A DNA stretch of 40,959 bases. Origin: Pseudomonadota bacterium. GTDB lineage: Bacteria > Pseudomonadota > Gammaproteobacteria > Berkiellales > Berkiellaceae. This document shows, piece by piece, positions 31,789 to 39,924 of this stretch. The position numbers and the translations under genes are program-made. The DNA lies in NCBI GenBank assembly GCA_018241965.1, contig JAFECS010000030.1, forward strand, positions 1-40,959. Reading direction: 5' to 3'. The notes beneath the pieces are model-generated. The model was not told where the DNA came from and ran no database searches. It saw only the letters and a program-made list of their open reading frames with translations. Within the stretch, counting starts at the first letter, position 1, and the number at the start of each line of letters is the position of its first letter.

Positions 31789-32421
31789 ATGCCACTCAAA
31801 GACCCGCGATTACAGAGAATCATTAATAATCTTATAGATAAGCATCATTGCCATACCCTCATACTCTATGGCTCACGGGCAAGGAATGAGCATACTGATG
31901 TGAGTGATTATGATCTTATTGCAATTCGTGACAAGGGGGCAGATGAGCGCGATTGCAGAACTTTTGAAGATGCTTTCTTAGATGTATTTATATATTCTGA
32001 AGCTTCAATAAAAAACCCTGATGAGACTTTTTTACGAGTAAAAGATGGTATTATTATTTGTCAAAAAGATGATATTGGAGACAAATTACTTAATCGCATT
32101 AGGGAAATTATTAAAAAAGGTCCAACTCCAATACCAGAATGGGAAAAGCAAGTCATTATCACCTGGCATGATAAAATGTTTCAGAGAGCATCTAAAGGGG
32201 ATATTGAGGGTAACTTTCGAAGAGTTTGGCAAATTTATGACTTGTTGGAAAGTTATTTTAAATTACGCAACAGGTGGTATTTTGGGCCTAAAGAAGCATT
32301 TGTTTGGTTAAAAGATAATGACATCGATACATATGAACTGTTTGATAATGTGTTAAAAGCACCAACTGATTTAAATAATATTAAAAAATTGATTGAACGG
32401 GTTAAAATTACTATTAAGTGA
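31789..32421 (+). CDS. Nucleotidyltransferase-domain protein (MNT-like) with HEPN-like helical tail
   Basis: The 210-residue protein has a polymerase-beta-type nucleotidyltransferase domain: LILYGSRARNEHTDVSDYDLI (GS at 28-29, Asp40 and Asp42) and a third acidic residue at Asp65 in FLDVFI. The C-terminal half (about 105-210) is helical and HEPN-like (RRVWQIYDLLESYFKLRNRWYFGPKEAFVWL). Such enzymes include the MNT antitoxin partners of HEPN toxins and aminoglycoside nucleotidyltransferases of the ANT type. No separate HEPN gene is next to it, so a single-chain enzyme such as a kanamycin-type nucleotidyltransferase is possible. Convergent with the next gene with no gap. Confidence 0.78.
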   Translation: MPLKDPRLQRIINNLIDKHHCHTLILYGSRARNEHTDVSDYDLIAIRDKGADERDCRTFEDAFLDVFIYSEASIKNPDETFLRVKDGIIICQKDDIGDKLLNRIREIIKKGPTPIPEWEKQVIITWHDKMFQRASKGDIEGNFRRVWQIYDLLESYFKLRNRWYFGPKEAFVWLKDNDIDTYELFDNVLKAPTDLNNIKKLIERVKITIK

Positions 32422-32949
32422 TCAGTTTTTAAATCGAAACATGACCATTGGGTAAGGATCAGGATGTTCAGCTGTTTTCAGTTCCAGAGGGGTCATGTTC
32501 TTTTCGCTGAAATTATTGTGGGTGTATTCACTAATCACTTTACGCCAAAATGTAACGGCTCTGGTATTTTGCGGAATAGCACCAACAGACCATTCACCCT
32601 TGAAATGATTAAATAACTGATTTGCTGCTTTTGCGCCAAGGCCACTGCGTTGAAATTTAGCAACGATAAAAAACTGCCCCATATTCCAATCAACTTCAGG
32701 CAACACTTCCAATTGATCTATTAAAGCAAACCCGGCGAGCTCTTCATTCACTTTTATTAAAAATGCCTGGTTGTTCTTTTTTTCAAAGTAATCTTTAAAA
32801 TCACGGCATTCATAAAGACCATCGCTTGGAAATTCCCAGCCTTCAAAGGCTTGGCCACAATAACGGGACATATCGTAGGCATAAAAGCGTGCCATATTTT
32901 GAATAACCGGATAATCTGCAAGGGTTGCAGGAATGAGTTGAGGCTGCAT
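32422..32949 (-). CDS. GNAT acetyltransferase
   Basis: A 175-residue GNAT on the minus strand. FLIKVNEELAGFALIDQLEVLPEVDWNMGQFF gives the central strands (two segments joined), FQRSGLGAKAANQLFNHF the acetyl-CoA loop (RSGLGA), and AVTFWRKVISEYTHNNF the C-terminal helix and strand. The stop codon touches the stop of the convergent nucleotidyltransferase gene (TGATCA). It marks the switch from the same-strand accessory block to leftward genes. Acceptor unknown. Confidence 0.84.
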   Translation of the reverse strand: MQPQLIPATLADYPVIQNMARFYAYDMSRYCGQAFEGWEFPSDGLYECRDFKDYFEKKNNQAFLIKVNEELAGFALIDQLEVLPEVDWNMGQFFIVAKFQRSGLGAKAANQLFNHFKGEWSVGAIPQNTRAVTFWRKVISEYTHNNFSEKNMTPLELKTAEHPDPYPMVMFRFKN

Positions 32950-33029
32950 AAGTTGATCAACTTGTTGTTCAATCTGTTTGTTTGCCTAATTATACCATCA
33001 GATTTAAAACATGGTAATTTTGAATTTGT

Positions 33030-33073
33030 GTCAGGACTTATCAAACATACTCCTCTTTCTTGCCTGTCCTGAC
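33030..33073. repeat. 8-base inverted repeat in the gap before a GNAT gene
   Basis: GTCAGGAC (33030-33037) and GTCCTGAC (33066-33073) are exact inverted repeats with 28 bases between. The site lies between the unknown gene (3' end at 33088) and the GNAT start; it may be a weak transcription stop or an operator. Confidence 0.3.
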
Positions 33074-33087
33074 TGCATTGACTTCAG

Positions 33088-33513
33088 TTAAACTTTTGGG
33101 CGAACTCTTGCTATTGCAAAATCCTCAGTCACCAAGCCAGGGTGATATTTTTGCATCCACGGCAATATTTTTTCAAGGGGTGATTTTTTTCCTATAATTT
33201 GTTCTACCTGCGAGTAAATTTGATTAGTTAGATCAGATGAAATAAGGTTTTTTGTTCTAAAGCAGAGCAATACAAAATTAATGAACTCATTATCCATACG
33301 CCCGTTCATAGATTGCTGAACTTCGATCAAAACTTCATCCTTGTTTATAAGAATAGGAGCATACAACCTAATACCTGATTTACACTCCCAGAGATCACCC
33401 AAGGCATCCTGAAAAGATTTGGTATTTAAAAATTCAATTTCTTGAGCCGAACATGAGAAGCTTAGGAATCGTCGGCCTTGTTGCTCTTGAGTTTTATCGG
33501 AAGTTAATTTCAT
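33088..33513 (-). CDS. Protein of unknown function
   Basis: No family is recognised. With the ATG at 33513, which has GGATGA about 7 bases upstream, the product is 141 residues; an ATG at 33528 would add five residues but has no ribosome binding site. The sequence is mixed alpha/beta with no signal peptide, membrane segment or obvious catalytic motif. The parts LSFSCSAQEIEFLNT and LYAPILINKDEVLIEVQQSM look like ordered domain core. It lies between a GNAT gene and the kinase-like gene, all leftward, with about 140 bases on each side, so it probably has its own promoter. Confidence 0.6.
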   Translation of the reverse strand: MKLTSDKTQEQQGRRFLSFSCSAQEIEFLNTKSFQDALGDLWECKSGIRLYAPILINKDEVLIEVQQSMNGRMDNEFINFVLLCFRTKNLISSDLTNQIYSQVEQIIGKKSPLEKILPWMQKYHPGLVTEDFAIARVRPKV

Positions 33514-33664
33514 AAAAATTTCATCCATATGTATTTAGTAAACTCAATATTATAGCTGAAGGTTTTTACAGCCACAGTCATAAAGAGTTTTACATCTAGA
33601 GATTTAGATATTTAAAATTAGATTTTTGCCATCTAACTATATAACTTATATGGGTTTAAAAACT

Positions 33665-35122
33665 TCAATGCATTAAAGATGGTTTAAAGGCTACATCAGT
33701 TTGATTGTTTTCAGCTGATTTCTTCATTGATGCTTCTTGAAGTGTTTTTAAAGGCGTTACAGTTTTAGACGACTCTTCTAGTGATCCGCCTGTAAATGGA
33801 GACGCAGCTGCTAGCATTGAGGAGAGTTTCTCTAAAGAAGAAGCTTGAGCACTTGTATCATAGCCTATTTTTCTTAGCACTAAAGCTATTTTTTCTTGGA
33901 ATGTGGGATCTAAAGGTCCAAGCGTTTCTAGCTTTGCTTTAAGCCCTAGTATTATGTTTTGTGCTTCTTGCCAATATTCCTTTGGAAATTCATTTTTAGG
34001 ATCCATCATCAGGTTAAGAAAAGAGGTTATCTCATCAGCTTGCCTTTGGGGTTGTTTTTCAAGAAAGCTTAAATAGTATTTACTCATCATATGTCGCACT
34101 CTGGTATCATGGCTCTTTTCCTGCTGTGCATACTCTCTAAAATAACGGAGCGCATTTTCAACATCACCGTCTTGGGCATTATTCATGGCACGTTCAGATA
34201 GCGATAACATTTCATACATCTTAGATAAATAAACGCTATCACTTGGTGAGAGAGTGATGTTTTCTACAATGCGCCCCATCCCTAATTTTGCGGCTGTAGC
34301 ATTGAGTAGACGTAACCAGGAAGGTACAAAATAGATAAAAGTCCAATTTTCAAACGATTGCTTCACCACGGCAGGATCTGACGCTATTGCTTGTAGCACT
34401 TGTTTTGCTCTGTTGCCAGTTTCATGCTTAATGACACTGCCCACTTTATATTGCCACTGTGCATCTTTTTTATAAAATACGACATTATCAAGCCCTGTAA
34501 AATCTAAGAGCTGATCTGTTTTTTGGTAATAGTGTTTGAACTTAGTTAAAAACTCCTTCATGACTTCTCTCAAAGAAGGCTCTTTATCGAGCAACCTAAA
34601 AACATCTTGAAACCCATCATGAAAATACAAAAAGTCCTCTTCATTAAAGGGAGTTTTTGATTCCCCTAACAGATTTTGATTCATCGCATGATATTTATGA
34701 GGATCTTTTTTGAGTTTTGGCTCCATGGTTTCTACGGCTTGAGTATTAAAGCCAAATTTATCTTTATTTTGAAAGCAAGTATCAAAAGCGACCAAGGAGA
34801 CAATAGCGTCTTTGGCATCAATACCATTATGGGAAACTTTATGAATACAACGTGTTTCTAATAAACATCTGTCTTCACCAAAATGCGCATAAAGGTGGGC
34901 ATATTTATCGGTTAGATCTTTAAGTGTCGCTTGTAAAGCATCTTGAGAATTTCCTATAGATCTTCTAACAACTTTGACTAAAAAGGGTGGGGTATGCTCT
35001 ACGCGATAGATCTCATGCGTACCGCCGCCTTGAAGGGGCATTAATTTACTCAGATCAATCGCCCCATTTACTAGCGGGAGCTGTTTAATAAGTTCTAGAG
35101 GCAAAAAAGTAGGATTTAGCAT
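33665..35122 (-). CDS. Large protein of unknown function with faint kinase-like motifs; possible effector
   Basis: A 485-residue cytosolic-looking protein not assigned to any family. The first 230 residues hint at a protein-kinase/APH-type fold: LQGGGTHEIYRVEH at 30-43 resembles a glycine-rich loop, PPFLVKVVRRS gives Lys50 where the ATP-binding lysine would be, and LLDFTGLDNVVFY gives Asp207 and Asn213 in a D-x5-N pattern like a catalytic loop. No DFG is seen afterwards (KVGSVI). The rest (about 250-430) is helical and resembles repeat or coiled regions, and the last 60 residues are polar, rich in Ser, Lys and Glu, as in some secreted effectors. In Legionellales this architecture is typical of type IV effectors, but that is inference. 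It stands alone with a 262-base upstream gap. Confidence 0.6.
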   Translation of the reverse strand: MLNPTFLPLELIKQLPLVNGAIDLSKLMPLQGGGTHEIYRVEHTPPFLVKVVRRSIGNSQDALQATLKDLTDKYAHLYAHFGEDRCLLETRCIHKVSHNGIDAKDAIVSLVAFDTCFQNKDKFGFNTQAVETMEPKLKKDPHKYHAMNQNLLGESKTPFNEEDFLYFHDGFQDVFRLLDKEPSLREVMKEFLTKFKHYYQKTDQLLDFTGLDNVVFYKKDAQWQYKVGSVIKHETGNRAKQVLQAIASDPAVVKQSFENWTFIYFVPSWLRLLNATAAKLGMGRIVENITLSPSDSVYLSKMYEMLSLSERAMNNAQDGDVENALRYFREYAQQEKSHDTRVRHMMSKYYLSFLEKQPQRQADEITSFLNLMMDPKNEFPKEYWQEAQNIILGLKAKLETLGPLDPTFQEKIALVLRKIGYDTSAQASSLEKLSSMLAAASPFTGGSLEESSKTVTPLKTLQEASMKKSAENNQTDVAFKPSLMH

Positions 35123-35233
35123 AAGACACTCTCTTTCTACATTTATTGATTAATATGGGTACTTTGAGAGCTTTATTAAAGGTATTGAATGATAAACGGT
35201 AGTATTAATTGGATGAGCATTTTTTTGTCATAC

Positions 35234-35265
35234 TACATCATCCTCATTTTCATGGGGATGATGTA
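35234..35265. repeat. 10-base perfect inverted repeat in a divergent intergenic region
   Basis: TACATCATCC (35234-35243) and GGATGATGTA (35256-35265) flank a 12-base loop, about midway between two divergent gene starts (262-base gap). It could be an operator for either gene or a structured 5' leader. No T-tract follows on either strand. Nothing else is clear in the gap. Confidence 0.45.
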
Positions 35266-35384
35266 AATGTAAAATCACATCAAAACTACCAGTCAATTGA
35301 TTTAATTTTATGTTGTGCTAATGTTATCTTGGAATAAGTATTAATAATAGTCAGTTTGTATACTGCTACGAAAAGGGAAGCTTT

Positions 35385-36500
35385 ATGGACAATCAGGGAA
35401 AAAAATATGTGAATAAACAAATTGTCCTCGCAAAACGCCCAAAGGGCGCCCCTAAGCCGAGTGATTTTTCAGTTGCCCAAAGGGAAGTTCCGGAATTAAC
35501 TGAAGGGCAGGTACTGTTAAAAACTTTATATTTTTCATTAGATCCTTATATGCGCGGTCGTATGAATGAGATTAAGTCATACATTGCGCCTTTTTCATTG
35601 GGCGAGGCTCTTACTGGCCATGCTATTTGTGAGGTCCAAGCCTCAAAAAACGCAGAGCTTAAAAGCGGTGACATCGTTATATCTTTAACAGGTTGGCAGA
35701 CTTATGCCGTGATTAGCCCAAAAGTTTCTAAGCAAATGCCCCTTGAGCCAGATACAGTTACAAAAATACCAACCAGTGATAAACCATCCTTGTTTTTGGG
35801 GGCACTGGGTATGCCAGGTTTTACTGCTTATTATGGTCTAAATCAGATTGGCGAGCCTAAGGAGGGCGAAACGGTGGTAGTTGGTGCAGCAACAGGGCCA
35901 GTAGGTTCTATGGTAGGGCAACTTGCCAAACAAAAAGGATGTACTGTTGTGGGGATCGCCGGTGGCCCACAAAAATGCAAATATGCTGTTGAGGTGTTTG
36001 GTTTTGATGCTTGTATTGATCATAAAAGTAAAACATTTGCTAAAGATTTAAAAAAGGCTTGCCCCAAGGGTATAGATGTTTACTTTGAAAATATTGCAGG
36101 ATCTGTTTTTTGGGCAGTGTTTCCACTTTTAAATAATTTTGCCAGAGTGCCAGTCTGTGGGGCCATTTCCTTGTATAACGATGCTCTTACCTTAGCTGAG
36201 CCAGGATTTTCGCCAGGTAAAATGCTGGCAAAGTTACGCGCCATTTTTCACTTCTTACGTATCGATAAAACGCCTGTTCTCATCACCTCTATGATAGTAA
36301 AAAAACTCAAACTTCAAGGTTTTATAATTGGTGATCATGTGGAGGAATATGATAATTTTTTAAACGAGATCCTGCCTATGGTAAATTCAGGCCAGATTAA
36401 GTACAAAGAAGATATAGTAAAAGGCATAGAAAAGGCACCCAGTGCCTTTTGCGGACTACTTAAAGGGGCTAATTTTGGTAAAGTAGTGATTGAGATTTAA
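35385..36500 (+). CDS. Zinc-independent NADPH-dependent reductase (MDR family, CurA/YncB-like)
   Basis: These medium-chain reductases use NADPH to reduce the C=C bond of alpha,beta-unsaturated carbonyls, often as detoxification. The 371-residue product shows IVLAKRPKGAPKPSDF at the start of the family part, PYMRGRM (about 58-64), VVVGAATGPVGSMVGQLAKQ (nucleotide-binding region) and DVYFENIAG. It is longer than the usual 335-345 residues, by about ten at the N-terminus: MDNQGKKYVN precedes the normal start and repeats the first residues of the methyltransferase at 25268. GGGAAG lies just before the ATG; an internal GTG at 35409 would give the standard start. Confidence 0.9.
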   Translation: MDNQGKKYVNKQIVLAKRPKGAPKPSDFSVAQREVPELTEGQVLLKTLYFSLDPYMRGRMNEIKSYIAPFSLGEALTGHAICEVQASKNAELKSGDIVISLTGWQTYAVISPKVSKQMPLEPDTVTKIPTSDKPSLFLGALGMPGFTAYYGLNQIGEPKEGETVVVGAATGPVGSMVGQLAKQKGCTVVGIAGGPQKCKYAVEVFGFDACIDHKSKTFAKDLKKACPKGIDVYFENIAGSVFWAVFPLLNNFARVPVCGAISLYNDALTLAEPGFSPGKMLAKLRAIFHFLRIDKTPVLITSMIVKKLKLQGFIIGDHVEEYDNFLNEILPMVNSGQIKYKEDIVKGIEKAPSAFCGLLKGANFGKVVIEI

Positions 36501-36515
36501 TAGCCCAATTAAATC
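36494..36515. terminator. Hairpin between convergent reductase and rlmJ genes
   Basis: GATTTAAT (36494-36501) and ATTAAATC (36508-36515) form an 8-base stem with a 6-base loop that spans both stop codons. No T-tract follows on either strand, so it would be a weak two-way terminator at best. Confidence 0.3.
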
Positions 36516-37336
36516 CAACCCTCTTTAAACACGCCTTGCTTGTAAACATGTTTGTTTAACCAAGCAAAGGTATCTTTAAGCTCTCTATCCACTTGGAAGG
36601 GCATATTCACAATCACCATACCGCTTGCCTGTAAACCCTTTTCGGGCGCCTTTTTCAAAGGCGTCCATTCACAATACCATACTTTGGTTAATTCAGAGCG
36701 TTGAATGCCTTGTAACAGTTGTTGATGATGATTTTCTGGTAAAATCGGATACCACACAGCATAAGTCCCTTGTGCAAAACGATCAAAAGCGCTTTTAAGA
36801 GCCTTGGCAATGTCTTTGTATTCTGTTTTTACTTCATAGCTGGGATCTATCAATATTAGCCCACGTTTTTCTTTAAAAGGAATGAGCGCTTTTAAGGCTT
36901 CATAGGCATCACGTTCGTGGATATGTACTTGAGGGTGTCTTCTAAAATGCTTTTTAAGTTGCGTAATGGCTTGAGGGTGTGCTTCAACACAAAGTAACTG
37001 ATCATTATCCCTCAAACATTTTACCGCAAAGCCAGGCGAACCCGGGTAAATATGTTTATTATCTGTTGGGTTATAGGCAGCAATAATATCAATATAGTTC
37101 TGTATTAAAGTTGGGGCATGTTCAACGGCGAGTATTTTGCTAAACCCTTGCTTGAACTCACCTGTTTTTTGACTTTCTTTACTTTGAATGTCATAGAGCC
37201 CTTCACCTGCAAGCAGATCTAATACTGCAAAAGGGGTGGGTTTTTTTTGTAAAGCTTTAATGAGTGCGACTAATACTAAATGTTTATGAACATCAGCAAA
37301 AGCACCTGCGTGATATCGATGTTGGTAACTAAACAT
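36509..37336 (-). CDS. rlmJ: 23S rRNA (adenine-2030-N6)-methyltransferase
   Basis: RlmJ methylates N6 of A2030 in 23S rRNA. From the ATG at 37336 the product is 275 residues (E. coli 280) and begins with the typical MFSYQHRYHAGAFADVHKH. The SAM-binding part is FAVLDLLAGEGLY and the catalytic motif is LILIDPSYE, where DPSYE takes the place of DPPY. YCEWTPLKKAPEKGLQASGMVIVNMPFQ is the conserved C-terminal region (two joined segments). An in-frame upstream start at 37381 would add 15 hydrophobic residues and is not favoured. The chosen start overlaps the end of nhaD by 8 bases, so these genes are cotranscribed. Confidence 0.93.
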   Translation of the reverse strand: MFSYQHRYHAGAFADVHKHLVLVALIKALQKKPTPFAVLDLLAGEGLYDIQSKESQKTGEFKQGFSKILAVEHAPTLIQNYIDIIAAYNPTDNKHIYPGSPGFAVKCLRDNDQLLCVEAHPQAITQLKKHFRRHPQVHIHERDAYEALKALIPFKEKRGLILIDPSYEVKTEYKDIAKALKSAFDRFAQGTYAVWYPILPENHHQQLLQGIQRSELTKVWYCEWTPLKKAPEKGLQASGMVIVNMPFQVDRELKDTFAWLNKHVYKQGVFKEGWI

Positions 37337-38651
37337 GAAACAACTTATGGTTAAGTAAAAGATGGACAGCAATTGCTGCAAAATAGCCTAATAAAATGGC
37401 CCAAGCCCATTTTAAATGGCTGATAAAAGTATAATGGCCTTTTGCTTGACCCATTAAGGCCACGCCAGCTGCAGATCCAATCGAAAGTAAACTGCCACCG
37501 ATGCCAGTGGTTAAGGTAATTAATAACCATTGTCCTTCAGACATCGTTGGGTTCATTGTCAGCACAGCATACATTAAGGGGATGTTGTCGATAATGGCAG
37601 AAAGGATCCCAATCAAAACGTTGGCAGGTAAGGCTTGATACATGGGGCCTAACGCATTTCCCCATTGGGTATACATTAGATCTGAAGCAATGGTCAAATA
37701 TCCAAAGGTAGCTAAACCACCAACACAAAGCACTACGCCATAGAAAAACAATAAAGTATCCCACTCTATTCGATTAATGTTTTCAAAGACATTAAAGGGT
37801 TCATCATTACCATTTACCTTGAGGAAGTAACTAAAAAATTTAATATAAGCAAGCCCCATCATCATGCCAATAGTAGGGGGCAAATGGTAAAAATTATGCA
37901 AAATCACGGCAGTGCTAATGGTGAGTAAAAACAGCAATACAATAATAAGCCCACCGCGCGCTATTTTGATGTTTTTGGCCAAGGGGGCCGGTTTACTTTG
38001 TGGGATAGCAAATTGCATACAAAAAGCAGGCAACACAAAACTTGCCACACAAGGAATAAATAGTTTAAAGAAGTCGTAAAACCCTAATATGCCTTTTTGC
38101 CAAACCATTAAAGTGGTGATATCGCCAAATGGGCAAAAAGCCCCGCCTGCATTAGCGCCTACAACAATGTTGATGCAAGATAAAGTAATAAACCTTGGTT
38201 TACCTTGTCCCACAGCCATGATAATGGCACACATCACTAAGGCAGTGGTTAAGTTGTCGGCAACAGGAGAGATAAAAAAGGCTAACCATCCTGTGATCCA
38301 AAAAAGGGTTCTATAGCTGAATCCTTTTTGAGTGAGATAGCAACGCAGTGCTTCAAAAACTCTGCGTTCAGACATGGCATTCACATAAGTCATGGCCACA
38401 AGCAAAAATAATAACAGTTCGCTATATTCTAATAAGTTATGTTTAACAGCCTCAGTGACTTCATCACTTGCGCCTTTTGCTTTTGCCGCAATAGCGACCA
38501 ATATCCAAATCAAACCGGCCGCTAGCACCACAGGCTTGGATTTAGATAGCCCTAGCAGCTCTTCACTCATGACTAATAAATAGGCAGATACAAAGACAAT
38601 AAGTGAAGCGTACCCCAATAAGGATTGGGTCATTTGTAAATCAAGCGTCAT
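37329..38651 (-). CDS. nhaD: Na+/H+ antiporter, NhaD type
   Basis: NhaD exchanges internal Na+ (or Li+) for external protons across the inner membrane. The 440-residue protein has about 12 membrane helices and shows the family features EELLGLSKSKPVVLAAGLIW near the start, PVADNLTTALVMCAIIMAVG, INIVVGANAGGAFCPFGDIT (with the TTL region that follows) and SAIIDNIPLMYAVLTM near the C-terminus. Its ATG overlaps the MFS transporter stop by 11 bases and its end overlaps rlmJ, so the three form one transcript. Confidence 0.93.
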   Translation of the reverse strand: MTLDLQMTQSLLGYASLIVFVSAYLLVMSEELLGLSKSKPVVLAAGLIWILVAIAAKAKGASDEVTEAVKHNLLEYSELLLFLLVAMTYVNAMSERRVFEALRCYLTQKGFSYRTLFWITGWLAFFISPVADNLTTALVMCAIIMAVGQGKPRFITLSCINIVVGANAGGAFCPFGDITTLMVWQKGILGFYDFFKLFIPCVASFVLPAFCMQFAIPQSKPAPLAKNIKIARGGLIIVLLFLLTISTAVILHNFYHLPPTIGMMMGLAYIKFFSYFLKVNGNDEPFNVFENINRIEWDTLLFFYGVVLCVGGLATFGYLTIASDLMYTQWGNALGPMYQALPANVLIGILSAIIDNIPLMYAVLTMNPTMSEGQWLLITLTTGIGGSLLSIGSAAGVALMGQAKGHYTFISHLKWAWAILLGYFAAIAVHLLLNHKLFHV

Positions 38652-39915
38652 TACATTGTTGCCTAATAAAAAAGGTTAACAATACTGCCATCCCTAAACA
38701 AATGGGTAATAGGCAAAAGGCAATATGATAATCTGCAATCAAAGCAACGCCTTGATTTTCACTTTTAAAAGTATGCAACAACCAGCCAATACCATGCTGC
38801 ATTAAACCACCAAAGGCCATGATAATCATATTGGTAAACCCAATAGCGGCGCCTTGGGCATAGGTTGGGTGGAGTTTAGTGATTAAGGTAAAAGATAGCA
38901 GCATATTTGAAGTAAGCGCACCATAGCAAAATAAAACGATATATAATTGCGAAAAAGCTAAATTGTTCCAGTACAAAAATAGGCACAGTAATATTAATGC
39001 ACCTAAAGTTGAAAACATCATAAAGCGTAAGCGATTTTGGATATATGTCATCGCCCATCCGATTATTGCGCCACCCACCGCAGTACCAATGAAAATGGTA
39101 TGAGTTATCGCAGAAGCATTTGCTGCACTGATGTCATAGGTAAGTTTTAAATATTCAACGCCCCACATTTCAGGCAAAGCCACAATGGGAGCAACTAATA
39201 AAGCACCATAAAGGGCAATTAACCAAGACTGCGGGCAGCGCATGACAGTTTTTAAACCCGACAATAAGGTAAGAGGTGTCTGCTTTTGCTGCTCTTCTTT
39301 ATTTAGGGTCTTATCGTGTAGGAAAAGCCACATCAAGACGGTGATGAACAAACCGGCAAAACTGACCAACATCATGACATGTTGCCAACCAAATTCCTGT
39401 ACTAAATGCGCTAAGGGTTTGCCGCCGGTTAAGGCGCCCATGGTGCCAAAAAAATTAGTCAAACCTACCACCAAAGGAAATGAACTGACCGCTAACCATT
39501 GCCCGCCAATTTTAAGACATCCTACAAAGGCAAAGGCAGAACCCGTTCCAATCATAAAGCGGCTAATTTGAGCGATTGCGCTGGAGCTGGTGGTAGTAAA
39601 TAAAAAGCTGCCTAAGGTGAGAATAGTTGAAGCAAAGACTAAAAGTCGTTTTGCGCCATATTTATCGACTAATATTCCTGCTGGAAGTTGGAAAGCAGCA
39701 TAAGCATAAAAATACATTGCACCTATAAGCCCAAGTTGGTGCTCGTTGACGCTAAATGCTTCTCTTAGCTCTTCGGTGAGAATACTGGGGACCACCCGAT
39801 GGATAAATTCATAAGCATAGAATATGGCCGCAATCAGCCATAAGGCCCAGCCACCCAGGGCTGATTTGATGAGTGTATTGCTGGGGCTGATGGATAAAGA
39901 GCGTGGATTATCCAT
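38641..39915 (-). CDS. MFS transporter
   Basis: A major-facilitator transporter of 424 residues with about 12 membrane helices. The N-terminal half has QLPAGILVDKYGAKRLLVFA, the characteristic motif A between helices 2 and 3 (D-K-Y-G-x-K-R). The N-terminal WALWLIAAIFYAYEFIHRVV and a central loop near residue 205-225 are also typical. The group resembles the phagosomal-transporter (Pht) class of intracellular bacteria, which imports amino acids or nucleosides, but the substrate is not readable. It precedes nhaD with an 11-base overlap and follows metQ after a 9-base gap, so it is probably in the same operon. Confidence 0.85.
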   Translation of the reverse strand: MDNPRSLSISPSNTLIKSALGGWALWLIAAIFYAYEFIHRVVPSILTEELREAFSVNEHQLGLIGAMYFYAYAAFQLPAGILVDKYGAKRLLVFASTILTLGSFLFTTTSSSAIAQISRFMIGTGSAFAFVGCLKIGGQWLAVSSFPLVVGLTNFFGTMGALTGGKPLAHLVQEFGWQHVMMLVSFAGLFITVLMWLFLHDKTLNKEEQQKQTPLTLLSGLKTVMRCPQSWLIALYGALLVAPIVALPEMWGVEYLKLTYDISAANASAITHTIFIGTAVGGAIIGWAMTYIQNRLRFMMFSTLGALILLCLFLYWNNLAFSQLYIVLFCYGALTSNMLLSFTLITKLHPTYAQGAAIGFTNMIIMAFGGLMQHGIGWLLHTFKSENQGVALIADYHIAFCLLPICLGMAVLLTFFIRQQCNDA

Positions 39916-39924
39916 GAGGATAAC

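Noticed and set aside
16285..32421. The same-strand gene row as an integron cassette array
   Set aside because: Many genes overlap by 4 bases and no attC-like imperfect palindromes recur between them; no integrase is in the window.
37337..37381. N-terminal hydrophobic extension of RlmJ
   Set aside because: The family starts with the segment MFSYQHRYHAG; the extension is the end of nhaD read in another frame.
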